Below, one piece after another: positions 22,955 through 35,275 of a stretch of DNA of 64,000 nucleotides. The position numbers and the translations under genes were made by a program. The first letter of the stretch is position 1; each line of letters starts with the position of its first letter. Source of the stretch: Antedon mediterranea (lineage: Eukaryota; Echinodermata; Crinoidea; Comatulida; Antedonidae); contig NC_092676.1 in the NCBI RefSeq assembly GCF_964355755.1, forward strand, positions 9,034,288 to 9,098,287, read 5' to 3'. The notes under the pieces were generated by a model, which worked only from the letters and a program-made list of their open reading frames with translations, had not been told where the DNA came from and made no database searches.

Positions 22955-25900
22955 TTATCTATCTGCCTCCGACGTCTCCAAGCACCATGAACAAGCATTT
23001 TGGAACATCTTCATCCACGGTGACGCTTGTAATGTCTCCCGCCAATCTTGCGGCATCCATGGCCATTGCCACGTCAAAGTTGTACGCTCTGGATGAGGCA
23101 TGATCGCCAGATGACGGCCATCTGCGGAGCAAATTGCCGCTACGCCATTGGGTGAGCCATTGGGGTTCAACGGGTATTCAGTTGTCACTTCTCCTTTGTC
23201 ATCGACAAAGCGCACTGGTGCAAGATTTTCAGACAGAACTGTGTCTTTTGTTTCTTTGTTAGAAAACTTCATGTGCCCTAGAGAGAAACAATTTGAGTTG
23301 AGTAAATTTAATAACATTTTTAGTTAAATTAAAATATAAGTTTGTACTAAGCATCCATCATTATCAAGAGGTATCAATATCTAACCTTCTCCATGCTGTG
23401 TCCAGACACCAAGCACAGAGCCTTCCATTCCTTTCAGCATTAAAGCAGGGCTTTCATTAATCTTTACAGCAACAAAACGAGACTCAAAACGCTCGGAAAG
23501 ATTATGAGCAAGATGGACTCCTTGCTGAGCTGATGCTGCGTCTAAAAGACAATAACAAATAATTCATAATAAACAGTCTGTCAACAAATGGATATCAAAA
23601 AGTAGTTCATATTTTCTTTTTACTTGTCAAAGAGGCATTACATGCTTTACACCGGTGTCCTACTACCACTACACTACTTACTAAATATACCTCATGATAC
23701 CTTACCTGTAGTAAGCTCCTTGGTGACATCTGGAGCAACCCAGCCTAGCAGGCCCATTAGTTGGCAGCCATTGCATACACCCAGTGAGAAAGTGTCTTTC
23801 CTTGCTCTAAATGCATCAAACTGAGCACGCACAGCTGGGTTGAACAAAATAGTTGCTGCCCAACCTAAAATGATTAATAAACATTATTTAAATAAACTAG
23901 AATAAATATTTATTTAGGTTACTATCTGTCTAATACTAGTATAATACTTGGTTACTGCTCCCGCATGTATTTTTGCTATGCTACAAAAAGTGCAATCAGA
24001 AAAGTATACCTTTTGCAGAACCACAAACGTCTGCAAAACTGAAGCCACCAACAAAAACTACTCCACGGAATTGATCGAGGGTGACTTTCCCGCAAGCTAA
24101 ATCTTGCATATTGACGTCCCATGTTTCAAAGCCAGCCATGTGTAGTGTTGAACTCATCTCTCGATCTCCATTACTGCCTTCCTCACGGATCACAGCAACC
24201 TTTGGTTTCATTCCATCTATGGAAGGCCAATTATGATTATGTATATGGTAACTAATGAGCCAAATTTAACTCGTATTACTTTAACAAATTAAAATTCAGA
24301 ACAAGATAATCAATATTCCAAAATTGGTTCTAACCTTTAGAGCATCCCTTTTTAACAGAATTCAAATTTGTTGCAACAGGGTCAAAGGTTAATTTAAATG
24401 GTGGTGCTGTTCTATTTGCTAAATTGCGTTGCTCCACTTCAACACACTCTGGATTTGCTTGTAGTTTTTCCAGTTGAAAACTAGTCTCTTCCCACACGTC
24501 TCTAAGAACAGTCATCTTTTCATTCAAGACTTCTTTCTCATTTACCGAGATGACAACCTATAATTTACATGTAAAATATTCAGATTCATTCTAAAAACCA
24601 TCATAAATGATAAATGATCGTAAATAAATGTTCAAATATTGCTTCCATTTAAAAAAAACAAAAACTTACCATTGACCCTTGACCTGATCCACTAGAGTGA
24701 CCAATTAGAGAACAAAGGACATTATTGTCACTGAACTGTCTACAAATGTCCTCACTAGCATTAGCTGTTACTTCTAACACCAGCCCTACTTCTTCAGCAA
24801 ACAGAATATCAATTGCAGTTACTGAAAATAAATATATAAAGTCTTACAATGTATTATTGCTTACCAGAGGTTCTGGAACTATATGAAAGATTAAAATGAC
24901 ACTTTACAGATCCATTCGAGGCATTTATAGAGATAGCATAATGCTTACCATCAGGTTCGGAAAGTTTGACGTCAATACCACAATTCCCAGAAAACGCCAT
25001 TTCTAATAATGTTGTTACAATACCGCCATCACTAATATCATGACCAGCTGATATTTTTCTATCTACAAAAGGATACAAAAGACAAAGTTGAATTCATATC
25101 TCTAAAGCTCTGTCTACACTATCAAACTTTATGTGATGTGATATGTCCATATATGGACATGATATCATATCACTACCATTTTTGGGAATTTCACTACCCT
25201 ATTTAGGCGCATCACATTTTTTTGTCAAACTAGTTTGATAGTGTAGACAGCGCTTTATATTATAACTACAAGTAAATGAATTTATTGTAAACGTCTAATT
25301 AATAAGTCTATGAAAATGACTACCTTTGATAAGATTTTGCGTTGTGTTGAAAGCCCTTACAAACGTTTCCGGTTCATCGAGATCAGGCGAGGATTGTCCG
25401 AGTTGATTATAGCACTGAGCGAGGGCACTACCACCTAACCGGTTATGCCTTTTACCAAATGAAACCCAGAGCAAAGTCCCTGAAATAGAATATGTAAAGT
25501 CTTGTTTATAAATATATTATATTTTTTGTTTGTTTAGGTAGTTAATTTAATTGTACCTAACAAAATGTGCAATGTTATATTCACTTTACCTTTACTGTCT
25601 GGACATTTAAGGTCAGGGGTCACAGTTGCAGTAATATCTGGGCATGCCACATACACAGACACAACCAATGCACCTAAAAAATTGTAATTGATATTTCATT
25701 ATTAGTAAGTAAATGGAGTAAAGAAGTGTATTAGTGTATTCAAGCTTAACTTATTAAAATAATTCACAATATTGTACATCAGACTCTATACTAGTTATTA
25801 ACAAGCATGAAATGTCTAACCTGGAGCTTTGATCGTTTCAGAGCCTATCCTGGCAGCCATACTCAAAGAGTCCTTCCCACCATCCACAGCAACACCCAAC

Positions 25901-28900
25901 TTGCCCATCACCTCGCACATAGCCTCGCATGCATCATACAATGCAGCACCCTCACCAGGAAGCTTCGCTGGCCACATCCAGTTACCGCTACATTTGACAT
26001 CTTTAAGATCGGAGACCCTAGCAAACACAAGATTGGTAAGGGCTTCTCCTACAGACATCCTGGCACCACAGCCAGGATCGACTAACCCTTTAATAGGCTG
26101 CTCTCCAATGGCTGTAGCTGAGCCTACAGTTTCAAAGTGGGAGAGTGCGATAACAGCAACATCAGCGAGTGGTGTGTGCAGGGGGCCTACACATTGCTGC
26201 TGGGCTATCAGGCCCGTGACAGCACGATCAACCTAACAGAAACAATATATCCTGGTTATACACTTTCCATATTCCTTCACACAAATAAATTATGCAATAT
26301 TAAAGATAAACAGATCTTTACCTTATTAGTCAAAAATCTTTTACTGGCTACTGAAGGTAGACGCAGAACACGGTCGAGTGCACATCGGACAGTCAACCCA
26401 TCAGGTAGTGTTAACTGCTTAAGTTTTGGTTTACATCGATCATACTTGAAAACCTGAGAGAAAAAAAAATATAATTCTATATAATTTTACAGACAGAAAG
26501 AGACACTATTATTATAACACATAATTATTTTCAATGGTTATTTATGATGAAATCTGTGAGATTGAGAAAAGGTGACCTCAGCTGAGATTTGAACCTGGAA
26601 TCTTCTGCTTGATATGCAGACATACTACCATTACACCACTGATGCATTCATGGTATGGTTCAAACTTATTACCGACACTACTCTACTATCAAGTCTCCAT
26701 CATACCTTTTGCGGCATCTTCCCAAGAACCCATTCAAGTTGGAGATCAACTGGATAAGTAAGTGCTGTTCTTTTTATGCTTGGAGGTTCTGCATCACCCT
26801 TACCAGCTTCCACTTTCTTTTCCACCTCAAGACGAATCTGAAACAAAACAAAATATTTTTGTATTGCAAAACTCTTATGCACTCTATCTGTGCATGAAAA
26901 GGCATTCTTCAAAATTAGTAACACTGTAGTATTTAAATGCGTTTTTTCATACTTATCCCACAGTAAGCACAAACTTGCCAATTACAGGATGGATAAAATA
27001 TTTTATAGTTTATCGTGCTTATAAACTAAGTTTTATTTCAGGCTTAGGGAGTGAAGTTGAAAGAGTCGTGAGTTACAACCCTTGACCTTGATTGAACCCT
27101 TGACCTTGGAATTGGAAGGCAAGCATGTTAAACCACCAAGCAACAGCTCCACTAAAAAAATTTAGAATAAAGTAGGTAAAAAAAATCATCCAAATATTAC
27201 CTTCCCATCACCTGTAATGTCACCAACAAAAACAGCTGGACATTTCTCTCTGTCACAAATATCTTGAAGTTTTTCTTGATCCTCAGATCGTATTAGTATG
27301 GCATTGGACTCCTGGTATTCTGCACCCCATAGTTCTAAGGTGTTGATGGTTGGATCACCTAGTTGGAATTCCTTAGCTTTTATTAGAGCACCTGCAGGTT
27401 CACATATCTCCTTTAAAACATTACCTGTACACAAAAAAATGATTTAATTGGTCAGATGTTAGCCATAGTTTGACATAAAAATAAGTACATTTGTCTGACA
27501 AAGTGTCCCCTTAATAGGGATGTCCCAAATGAGGGGTGCTACTGTACTTAGTAAAATAATAAAAATAAGCACATTGCATGCAAACTCACCATTGCCTCCA
27601 GCTCCTTGATCATGTATACTACATATAGGGTTTGTATCAACCATCTCAATGCACGCCCTTATAACTCGGTTTAGTTTCTGTTCCATCTCCGCATCACCGC
27701 GCTGCACGGCTTCGAAGTCCAGTTTTTCTGTATTGTCACCTTGAACTTGAATGGAAGATGCAGCGCCCCCACCGACTCCGATGCGATAGATTGGTCCACC
27801 AAGTTTTACAATTTTCATTCCTGCATGGTAAAAAATTATTCATCAGTCAATAATTAGTTTTCAATGGAGAAATAAAAACAAAATATTTTATCAGGTTACT
27901 ATAATATTATTTTATATGACAGACATATAATATCTATGTGGAGACAACAATAATAAGAAGTACAGTATTTTTTATGGTGTTGTATTTAGTTTGTTTAACA
28001 AACCTTTTTCTGCTTCGTCTTTAGTCGCATGCATACTCTCAAGCATCCCAATACCCCCGCTGAACATAATGGGCTTGACCCACTCTCTTCTGTCGCTCTC
28101 AGTAAGCATCATGCCAAATGAACGAGAGAAACCGGTTAGAACGGGTTCACCAAACTTGTTGCCGTAGTCAGATGCACCGTTGCTGGCCTCTACAGCAACC
28201 GACAGAGCAGGCGCCATGTTGCTAGGATAAACCATATTTTTGTCCTCCCATGGAAGGTCATACCCTGTTTAAACAAATGTTCAATCAATGATAATAAATA
28301 ATTAATTACACTGAATATATAACATTTATAAAAAGCAAAATTATGTAATTAAGCAAGCAATTATGCCTGTTCACTGCATGCGTTACTTAATATCTTTCAT
28401 CCCATACTCTATTTATACATATAAGTGCCAGTAAATGAATATCTTTTAATTGTTGTTACTTTGCAAATCTTTGATAAGGTTTATCCTTTATATTTGTATA
28501 TTTGTTATGTTTTATTTTCTGTTATATTTGTATTTATTTTGATTTTTGAGCGAGTAAAGTCTGACATCAATTTTCATAAGGACTACAAAATCTAATTTTT
28601 AGATTTATATAATTTACCTGGAATGTTCAAATTTCCAAAACAGTAGCCTGCAGTGCCAGCCACTACATGTGCCCCCTTCCCTGCAGCCTGAACATCACGT
28701 ATCCTACCCCCAGTACCAGTTGTAGCCCCTGGGAAAGGTGCAACCCCAGTTGGAAAGTTATGGGTCTCTGCTGTGAAGATGATATGCCTGAGTGGTTCAG
28801 ATTCCTCCATCACACTTGCTGACCCGGGATTGGCTGGTTTGAGAACTTTGACCTTATGGCCTTTGATTGCACTGAAAATCAAGTAAAGTCATCAAAGTGA

Positions 28901-31690
28901 GAAAAAACAGTATAGGTTCATTGACAACATTTAAAGCTCTGTCTGTCCCCAAATATGGTAGTGATATGACATCATCATATCCATATATGGGCACATCACA
29001 TTTTTTTACATAAAAGTTGATAGTGTAGACAGAGCTTTAGGCAATACTTTGTGGTTCAACAAAATGTGAATAAATATCATTTACGATGGAAATTATGCCT
29101 GTAGTATTTTATGGGCTATTTCATGACACCCTCTAGAACTAATAATTTCAGGTATAATGCCTAATTCTGTCCAGCACAACAAGATTTATACAAGAGTCAT
29201 AGACACCATTCCAGTGAACTATATCGTGATTCGATTCGGAAAATATGGATATAAATATAAAAGCCACGTAAAATGTTAAGATACCTGCTGTTATCCGAGA
29301 ATTTAATGACGTTGTTATCATTGCTGGTAGCTTGCGTTGACATCACCATCTTGAATAAAGAATGATCTTTTTCTTCTCCATCGATTACCATCTTACCCTT
29401 AAAAAACCAATGACGACTATGCTCACTAGAAAGAAGACAGAAAGCAAGAAAAAACCATTTGTGGGAATATTTTCAGGAATTTCTAAATACAGTAATGAAA
29501 GCTGAGAAATGTTGCATAGATGAAAAGAATTTAAGTAAAGAATGGTCTATGTCTTAGGATTATCCATGGTTACAAATACTATTTTACTTTATTTTAGGCT
29601 AGAAGGCAAATAGACAATGCCACAATTGTTTTTCACCTGTTTTTTTTTTCAGGTATATATTGAGGCAGATGGTATCTTTGTTCTTTTTGACTGTTTTACT
29701 TCATTTACTTTATTTTTACCTCATTTTGATTTAGCTATTTAGCATATTCTATTTATATCTCTATCCAATCACTGATAAACTCACAGCATTGCAATATTGT
29801 ATTTTCAATAATTTAGGTTTGTATTAAATAAAGATATTACTTTTACAAGACAGTAAAGAATGTAAATAAATATTCATGACCATCATTCACAGATGGTAAA
29901 ACTTCATGCGACTAAAACTAAAGTGCTTTGTACCTGTTAGACTGAGCCAAGTCAAAGAGTTCAACACTTGTTGGATTCCGTTTAACCTTTTCAATAAACA
30001 TGTTGGTGTAAAAGTCTATGTCCCACGTATCAAAGGCAAGTCCTGCAGTAAGAATAATACAAAATGTTTATAATGCAATATTAATAATAGAAATCTTCAT
30101 CAACCATTTATTGGTCATGATAAGCTTTGGTTTATAAATTCAATAACAATGAATTCTTAAATGAACAATGTATCCACAGACCGATTAAATAATTACTGTA
30201 CAGTAATATTAACTGGTTACTAGAACACACTTAAAAGAATATGAAATCATGTTGGATGTTAAGCTAAATGTAATGTTAAAGACCTATTCCCTACAATTTT
30301 TGCCTTGTCTTTTCTGTTTTATGGTAAATTATGATAAAAAGAAAGAAACAATACACATGCACAATGCATGTTATGATTTATAGAAAGTCTCTAAATGATT
30401 AGAATCAATTTATTTTTCAAATTTTTAACAGTTTTAAAGACGAAAAAGTTATCGCATACATATTTATTTTTACATTAAATGTAGTTTGTGACCTATAATT
30501 AGATCTAAAAACGTAGGAAATGGGACTTTAATCATAATATAATGATATACAGTATCAACACAAAGTTACCTATATTAATTTTAAAGTTAAGTTAATAATA
30601 GAAAAAACTGAAATAGAATTAAAAAACACAGGAGTTTAACACAGTTCAAAGTTCATCTATACTTGGGGAACATGATTGAGAGTACTACAATCACCTAATT
30701 CTTTGTTTGCCTTTTCCAGAGCAACTTTCCCTTCACCTATAACATCAATTTCAAAGACTTCTTCTGGTTTAGCTTTAATTTCAAAGCTGCTGATTGGTTC
30801 GTGGTAGTGACATTCCGTCATACGATCGTGAAGTACGGCTACCAGTAGCTTCTCTTCCTCGGGGCTGATAGACGCAGCAATGCCATGATCGTCGGCTACG
30901 TTTATAAGATAGCGAATAGAACGCTCAATACGAGTCACATGGTTGATTCCAGCCGATTGGCAGATTGAGACAGCATTTGTTGACCAGGCCGTAGAGAAGT
31001 TCAACCTGTGTGTATAAAAATTAAACTTATTATATCATATACAGTAGATAGTGTAATGTAATGCCCATGATATTAAATATACAGTCAACATATTCTGCCA
31101 TGCATGTTTATGCCCACCTTTCTTAATTTATGCCTATTACCTTGTTGAACAACAAAAATTATGACTTTTACTTTTTCAGATATTACCTACCGAATAACAA
31201 AACATACAGTATTATTTATTAATACTTATTCTCAACTGAAACCGACACTAACACTGTACGACTAGACAAGAAGGGTAATTTGTTAATTAAAAAACATTTT
31301 CTGACCTAGGCCCAATTTCAATCAGAAGTCCATCAGGTTCTTGATCATCTTCAACTATGATTGACTTGGTCAGCAGGCTAAATTCTTCAAAAGGGGTACC
31401 TAAGATCCATTGTATTTTCTTCTGTTCTTCACCACTGAGGCAATCTATGAAAATAATACACAGTTTAATTGACATTTTCAAAATAATATTAGTTTGGCAA
31501 AACAATTTATTAAAATTTAAATTAGAAAGGAAGAGTACCTACCTCCGTTTACTTCCACATTAAAACAAATTTCCGTTTTTAAATCTTGCAATTTAGAATT
31601 TTCCAACTGCTTTGCTAATTTCTTCCACAAAACATTTGAAGCCCCTGGGAGTAATGCCGGACTTTTATAAAACCGAGTAATGATAGTCAT
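22955..31690 (-). CDS. PFAS: Phosphoribosylformylglycinamidine synthase copy 2, 21 exons, intact
   Basis: Exons 5' to 3' on the minus strand: 31690-31543, 31444-31306, 31005-30695, 30042-29934, 29425-29285, 28871-28618, 28264-28004, 27820-27590, 27424-27201, 26837-26706, 26453-26322, 26232-25821, 25673-25590, 25479-25324, 25062-24949, 24821-24670, 24557-24335, 24216-24010, 23864-23706, 23541-23386, 23277-22955. The junctions I checked are GT-AG. The product is about 1355 residues. Domain order: N-terminal PurS-like part (residues 1-200); linker with HWFFKG (about 240); first FGAM synthase half with [10 protein letters not shown] and [12 protein letters not shown] (about 305-335) and HDQGAGGNG (about 525); second half with [10 protein letters not shown] (about 810) and [10 protein letters not shown] (about 915); class I glutamine amidotransferase domain from [11 protein letters not shown] (about 1080) with catalytic Cys in GVCNGCQL (about 1170) and MPHPE (about 1310). 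Exon 12 keeps [10 protein letters not shown], four residues longer than copies 1 and 3 and matching the animal length as I recall it. I see no stop or splice lesion. The ATG sits about 110 bp from a retrotransposon tail. Confidence 0.93.
25104..25256. mobile_element. MITE in PFAS intron 14, unit 2
   Basis: Same element and same site as 3651-3803. Its right inner arm reads TCAAACTAGTTTGATAG, restoring a better inverted repeat than units 1 and 3, which have TTTCATAG. Confidence 0.65.
26575..26645 (-). repeat. tRNA-like sequence in PFAS intron 10, unit 2
   Basis: Same sequence and site as 5110-5180, with a D-arm change (GTAGTATGT for GTAGGATGT). Confidence 0.55.
27050..27151 (-). repeat. Second tRNA-like sequence in PFAS intron 9, unit 2, with an 18-bp internal duplication
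   Basis: Same as 5584-5670, but CCCTTGACCTTG is repeated with a short ATTGAA spacer, lengthening the element by 18 bp in this unit only. Confidence 0.45.
28933..29038. mobile_element. MITE in PFAS intron 5, unit 2
   Basis: Same element as 7439-7544. It is preceded here by an extra TATAGGTTCATTG of about 13 bp that units 1 and 3 lack. Confidence 0.6.
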
Positions 31691-31800
31691 ATTCTTTAAA
31701 AAAATAAATTATTAAATATTAGATCTATATTATTTTATATATTATTATTTATTATTATTGATGTTTACACTAAAAAAGTATAACTATAAAGTATATGACT

Positions 31801-32540
31801 TATAATAATAATAATAATAAGCTTTATTTAATCACGGATACTTAACTTCAACTGAAAGTTGTTTTTCAGTAAGACCGTGTTTAAAGGAAAACACCAACAA
31901 AAATAAATGTAAAAAGACCTTAATTACTATCAAAAGAGAAAAAAAAAAAAAAAAACAATTACAATGAAATAAAATGAAACAAGGGTACACTTACTAACTA
32001 TAAAATTAAATAATACACTACAGTACATTTAAATAAAGCTACATGAAATTAGCAGTTAACAGTTTCTTAAAAAGAGAGACAGTGTTCACATTTTTAATAT
32101 CTTCATTTAGCTCATTCCAAACAATTACAATGAAATAAAATAAAACAAGCGTACACTTACTAACTATAAAATTAAATAATACACTACATTTAAATAAAGC
32201 TACATGAAATTAGCAGTTAACAGTTTCTTAAAAAGAGAGACACTGTTCACATTTTTAATATCTTCATTTAGCTCATTCCTAACCTTGGCACCTCTATATG
32301 ATAAGCTACGTTTTTGGTTTTGGTACTATTAAATTTGGCTTAGTTCTAATATTATAGTAATTGTTTTTGATATTGAATTTATTTTTATTAAATATGGAGG
32401 TGCAAGGTTGTTCATAATCTTAAACATAACAATAGCTTCATTTACATATAATATTTCATCTAAGTTCATCCAATTTAGACTTTGTAGAGCTTGAGTACTA
32501 GAGTGATCTGTAATTCGCGTAGCTTCAGAGTCGATGTGGC
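31801..32540 (-). mobile_element. Non-LTR retrotransposon 3' end, unit 2, with an internal tandem duplication
   Basis: Same insertion as 10303-10880, with tail (TAA)n at 31801-31820. A segment of about 165 bp is present twice in tandem (31955-32118 and 32121-32279), only in this unit. The first copy has ACAGTACATTT where the second has ACATTT. Confidence 0.72.
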
Positions 32541-33856
32541 AAGGTTAGATGGTGGTTGTTGTACGGTATCACCAAGCACATCAAACGTGTTACTTGAGAT
32601 TGTGCTAATGCCATTTTATTTACAGTATAGAATAGGTTTAGATACAAACTTTTTGGGTATTGCTTTTTTTGTTGTTTGCGCTGTGAAATCAATAATTTTC
32701 CCAAAAATTGAAGTTTTTCACCCAAAAAAAAGGAAACTTAAAGGAATTTCAAATTTGTTTTCCCATAAATTGTCTCCTTATATAGTTCTAGTTGTTATCT
32801 AATCAATATTAATTGATTTAAAGGAGGTTTGCGCAGCTTTTTTTTTAGGTTTGCGCTGTGAAATCAGTAATTTTCCCAAAAATTGAAGTTTTTTACCCAA
32901 AAAAAGGCAAACTTAAAGGAATTTTAAATTTTTTCCCCATAAATTGTCTCCCTATATAGGTCTAGTTGTGTTTTAATCAATATTAATTGATTTAAAGGAG
33001 GTTTGCGCAGCTTTTTTTGGAGGTTTGCGCTGTGAAATCAGTAATTTTCCCAAAAATTGAAGTTTTTCACCCAAAAAAAGTCAAACTTAAAGGAATTTTA
33101 TATTTTTTCCTCATAAATTGTCTCCCTATACAGGTCTAGTTGTGTTTTAATCAATATTAATTTTTTTGTTGTTTGCGCAGTGTTTGCGCAGTTTAGCAAT
33201 TACCCAACTTTTTAGGTAGTTCAAATCCAGGTTCACTTGCAATATTCTGTAAACTAAGAATTTGTTGCTCAAGAGACCAGTTTCTTTCACTCATTTCTTT
33301 AAAAGCTTTACTAAGGTGAACAAAATTTGAATGGATTTCTTGAATTAGTGTAGCTGTTGTTTTAATTCAGAAACTTTCTCATCAGTTTGCTTTATTTTCA
33401 GCTTTAGTGATGGGATCTGGTCCCATTATTTAGGTGTTTGAGTTGAACAATCAATTGCTTTCACAAACTCAGAGGATTTACAATTCTGACTGTAATCGTT
33501 GAGTGTTATTTCTTCAATTAACGGCGCTGTTCCAATATTTAGCTCGTCTTTTTTTATTTCCTTTCATAATCATAGCTTAATTTTCTGAATAGATCAATAT
33601 TATCAGGAGTCGATGTTTCAAATGCAAGCCTATCAAAATGACTTCTAAGTTCATCATATGCAAAGCCATAAAAGCTAGAGTTTGTTATATCTAGAATGCT
33701 TGGAGCTTTTATATGACCATAGCTAGGCCACTGGTTTTCCATTGTTAGCTTTGTTTGAAATTGGGCGGAAAAAGCTTGTGTACTTACTTGAACAATAGAA
33801 AGCTGGTGCATCAATTGTTCTTGCTTGAGCCTAAGATCCTCAACATGAAAAAACAC
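32541..33856 (-). pseudogene. Degenerate coding-like sequence split by a transposon, unit 2
   Basis: Same path as 10881-13306, interrupted by the shortened element at 32655-33205. An open stretch of 100 codons lies at 33554-33856, ending in the same stop after SYDYERK. Confidence 0.38.
32655..33205. mobile_element. hAT-like element with one array arm lost, unit 2
   Basis: Same insertion site and same 8-bp flanks (32647-32654 and 33206-33213). The left end is cut to GGGTATTGC and joins directly to right-arm sequence (TTTTTTGTTGTTTGCGCTGTG). Only about three right-arm units remain. The right end reads GTTTGCGCAGTTTAGCAATTACCC with one extra T. Confidence 0.72.
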
Positions 33857-35275
33857 TTAATATCCTGCTTATAATATTGACTTTGACAATAAAAATTACA
33901 TCTCCATGTTGAGAAAACAACAGTTTAGACAATTTATCAGTCACTAGGTGGTAGAAAGTTGAAAACTATTTTATGGAGAAGATTTTTCAATAGCTTTTTT
34001 CAAGAGCTTCTTGGCTTGGCTAAGTCGAAACTGGTTTTAATTAATTAATTTTATCCTAAAAAAGTACAAGATTGCCCATATATTATTAGGCTATCTAGGA
34101 CCAGGTTCTTTCTATGAATATAGGCTAGGCTATATTTATATGTAACTCGGCGTTTACGCCAAAAAAACATGAGCCTGGTTTTTATTTAGTAGGCCTGGCC
34201 TAGTCGACAACATCATTCCCGCACTTTCATCGTTCATTTTATAAGTTGTCCGTCCTAAATAAGGGCCTAGCTAGGCTTACCTAGCCCATTAAGCCTAGCC
34301 TAAATTGTAGTCATCAGAAAGAGCACTAATAAAAAAAACAGATGCACAATAAGTAATCACAAACTCAGAGGATTTACAATTCCGACTGTAATCGTTGAGT
34401 GTTATTTCTTCAATTAACGGCGCTGTTTCAATATTTAGCTCGTCTTTTTTTATTTCCTTTCATAATCATAGCTTAATTTTCTGAATAGATCAATATTATC
34501 AGGAGTCGATGTTTCAAATGCAAGCCTATCAAAATGACTTCTAAGTTCATCATATGCAAAGCCATAAAAGCTAGAGTTTGTTATATCTAGAATGCTTGGA
34601 GCTTTTATATGACCATAGCTAGGCCACTGGTTTTCCATTGTTAGCTTTGTTTGAAATTTGGCGGAAAAAGCTTGTGTACTTACTTGAACAATAGAAAGCT
34701 GGTGTATCAATTGTTCTTGCTTGAGCCTAAGATCCTCAACATGAAAAAAACACTTAATATCCCGCTTATAATATTGACTTTGACAATAAAAATTACATCT
34801 CCATGTTGAGAAAACAACAGTTTAGACAATTTATCAGTCACTAGGTGGTAGAAAGTTGAAAACTAATTTATAGAGAAGATTTTTCAATAGCTTTTTTCAA
34901 GAGCTTCTTGGCTTGGCTAAGACTGTCGAAACTGGTTTTAATTAATTAATTTTATCCTAAAAAAGTACAAGATTGCCCATATATTATAGGCTATCTAGGA
35001 CCAGGTTCTTTCTATAAATATATGCTAGGCTATATTTATATGTAACTCGGCGTTTACGTCAAAAAAACATGAGCCTGGTTTTTATTTAGTAGGCCTAGCC
35101 TAGTCGACAACATCATTCCCGCACTTCCATCGTTCATTTTATAAGTAGTCCGTTCTAAATAAAAGGGCCTACCCTAGGCCTAGCTAGCTAGGCTTACCTG
35201 CCCATTAGGCCTAGCCTAAATTGTAGTCATCAGAAAGAGCACTAATCAAAAAACAGATACACAACAAGTAATCAA
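33462..35275. repeat. Two tandem copies of the 896-bp segment, unit 2
   Basis: Copies start at 33462 and 34358, exactly 896 bp apart. The first matches the first-copy type and the second the last-copy type of unit 1. Open stretches are 33554-33856 and 34450-34710. Confidence 0.88.
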
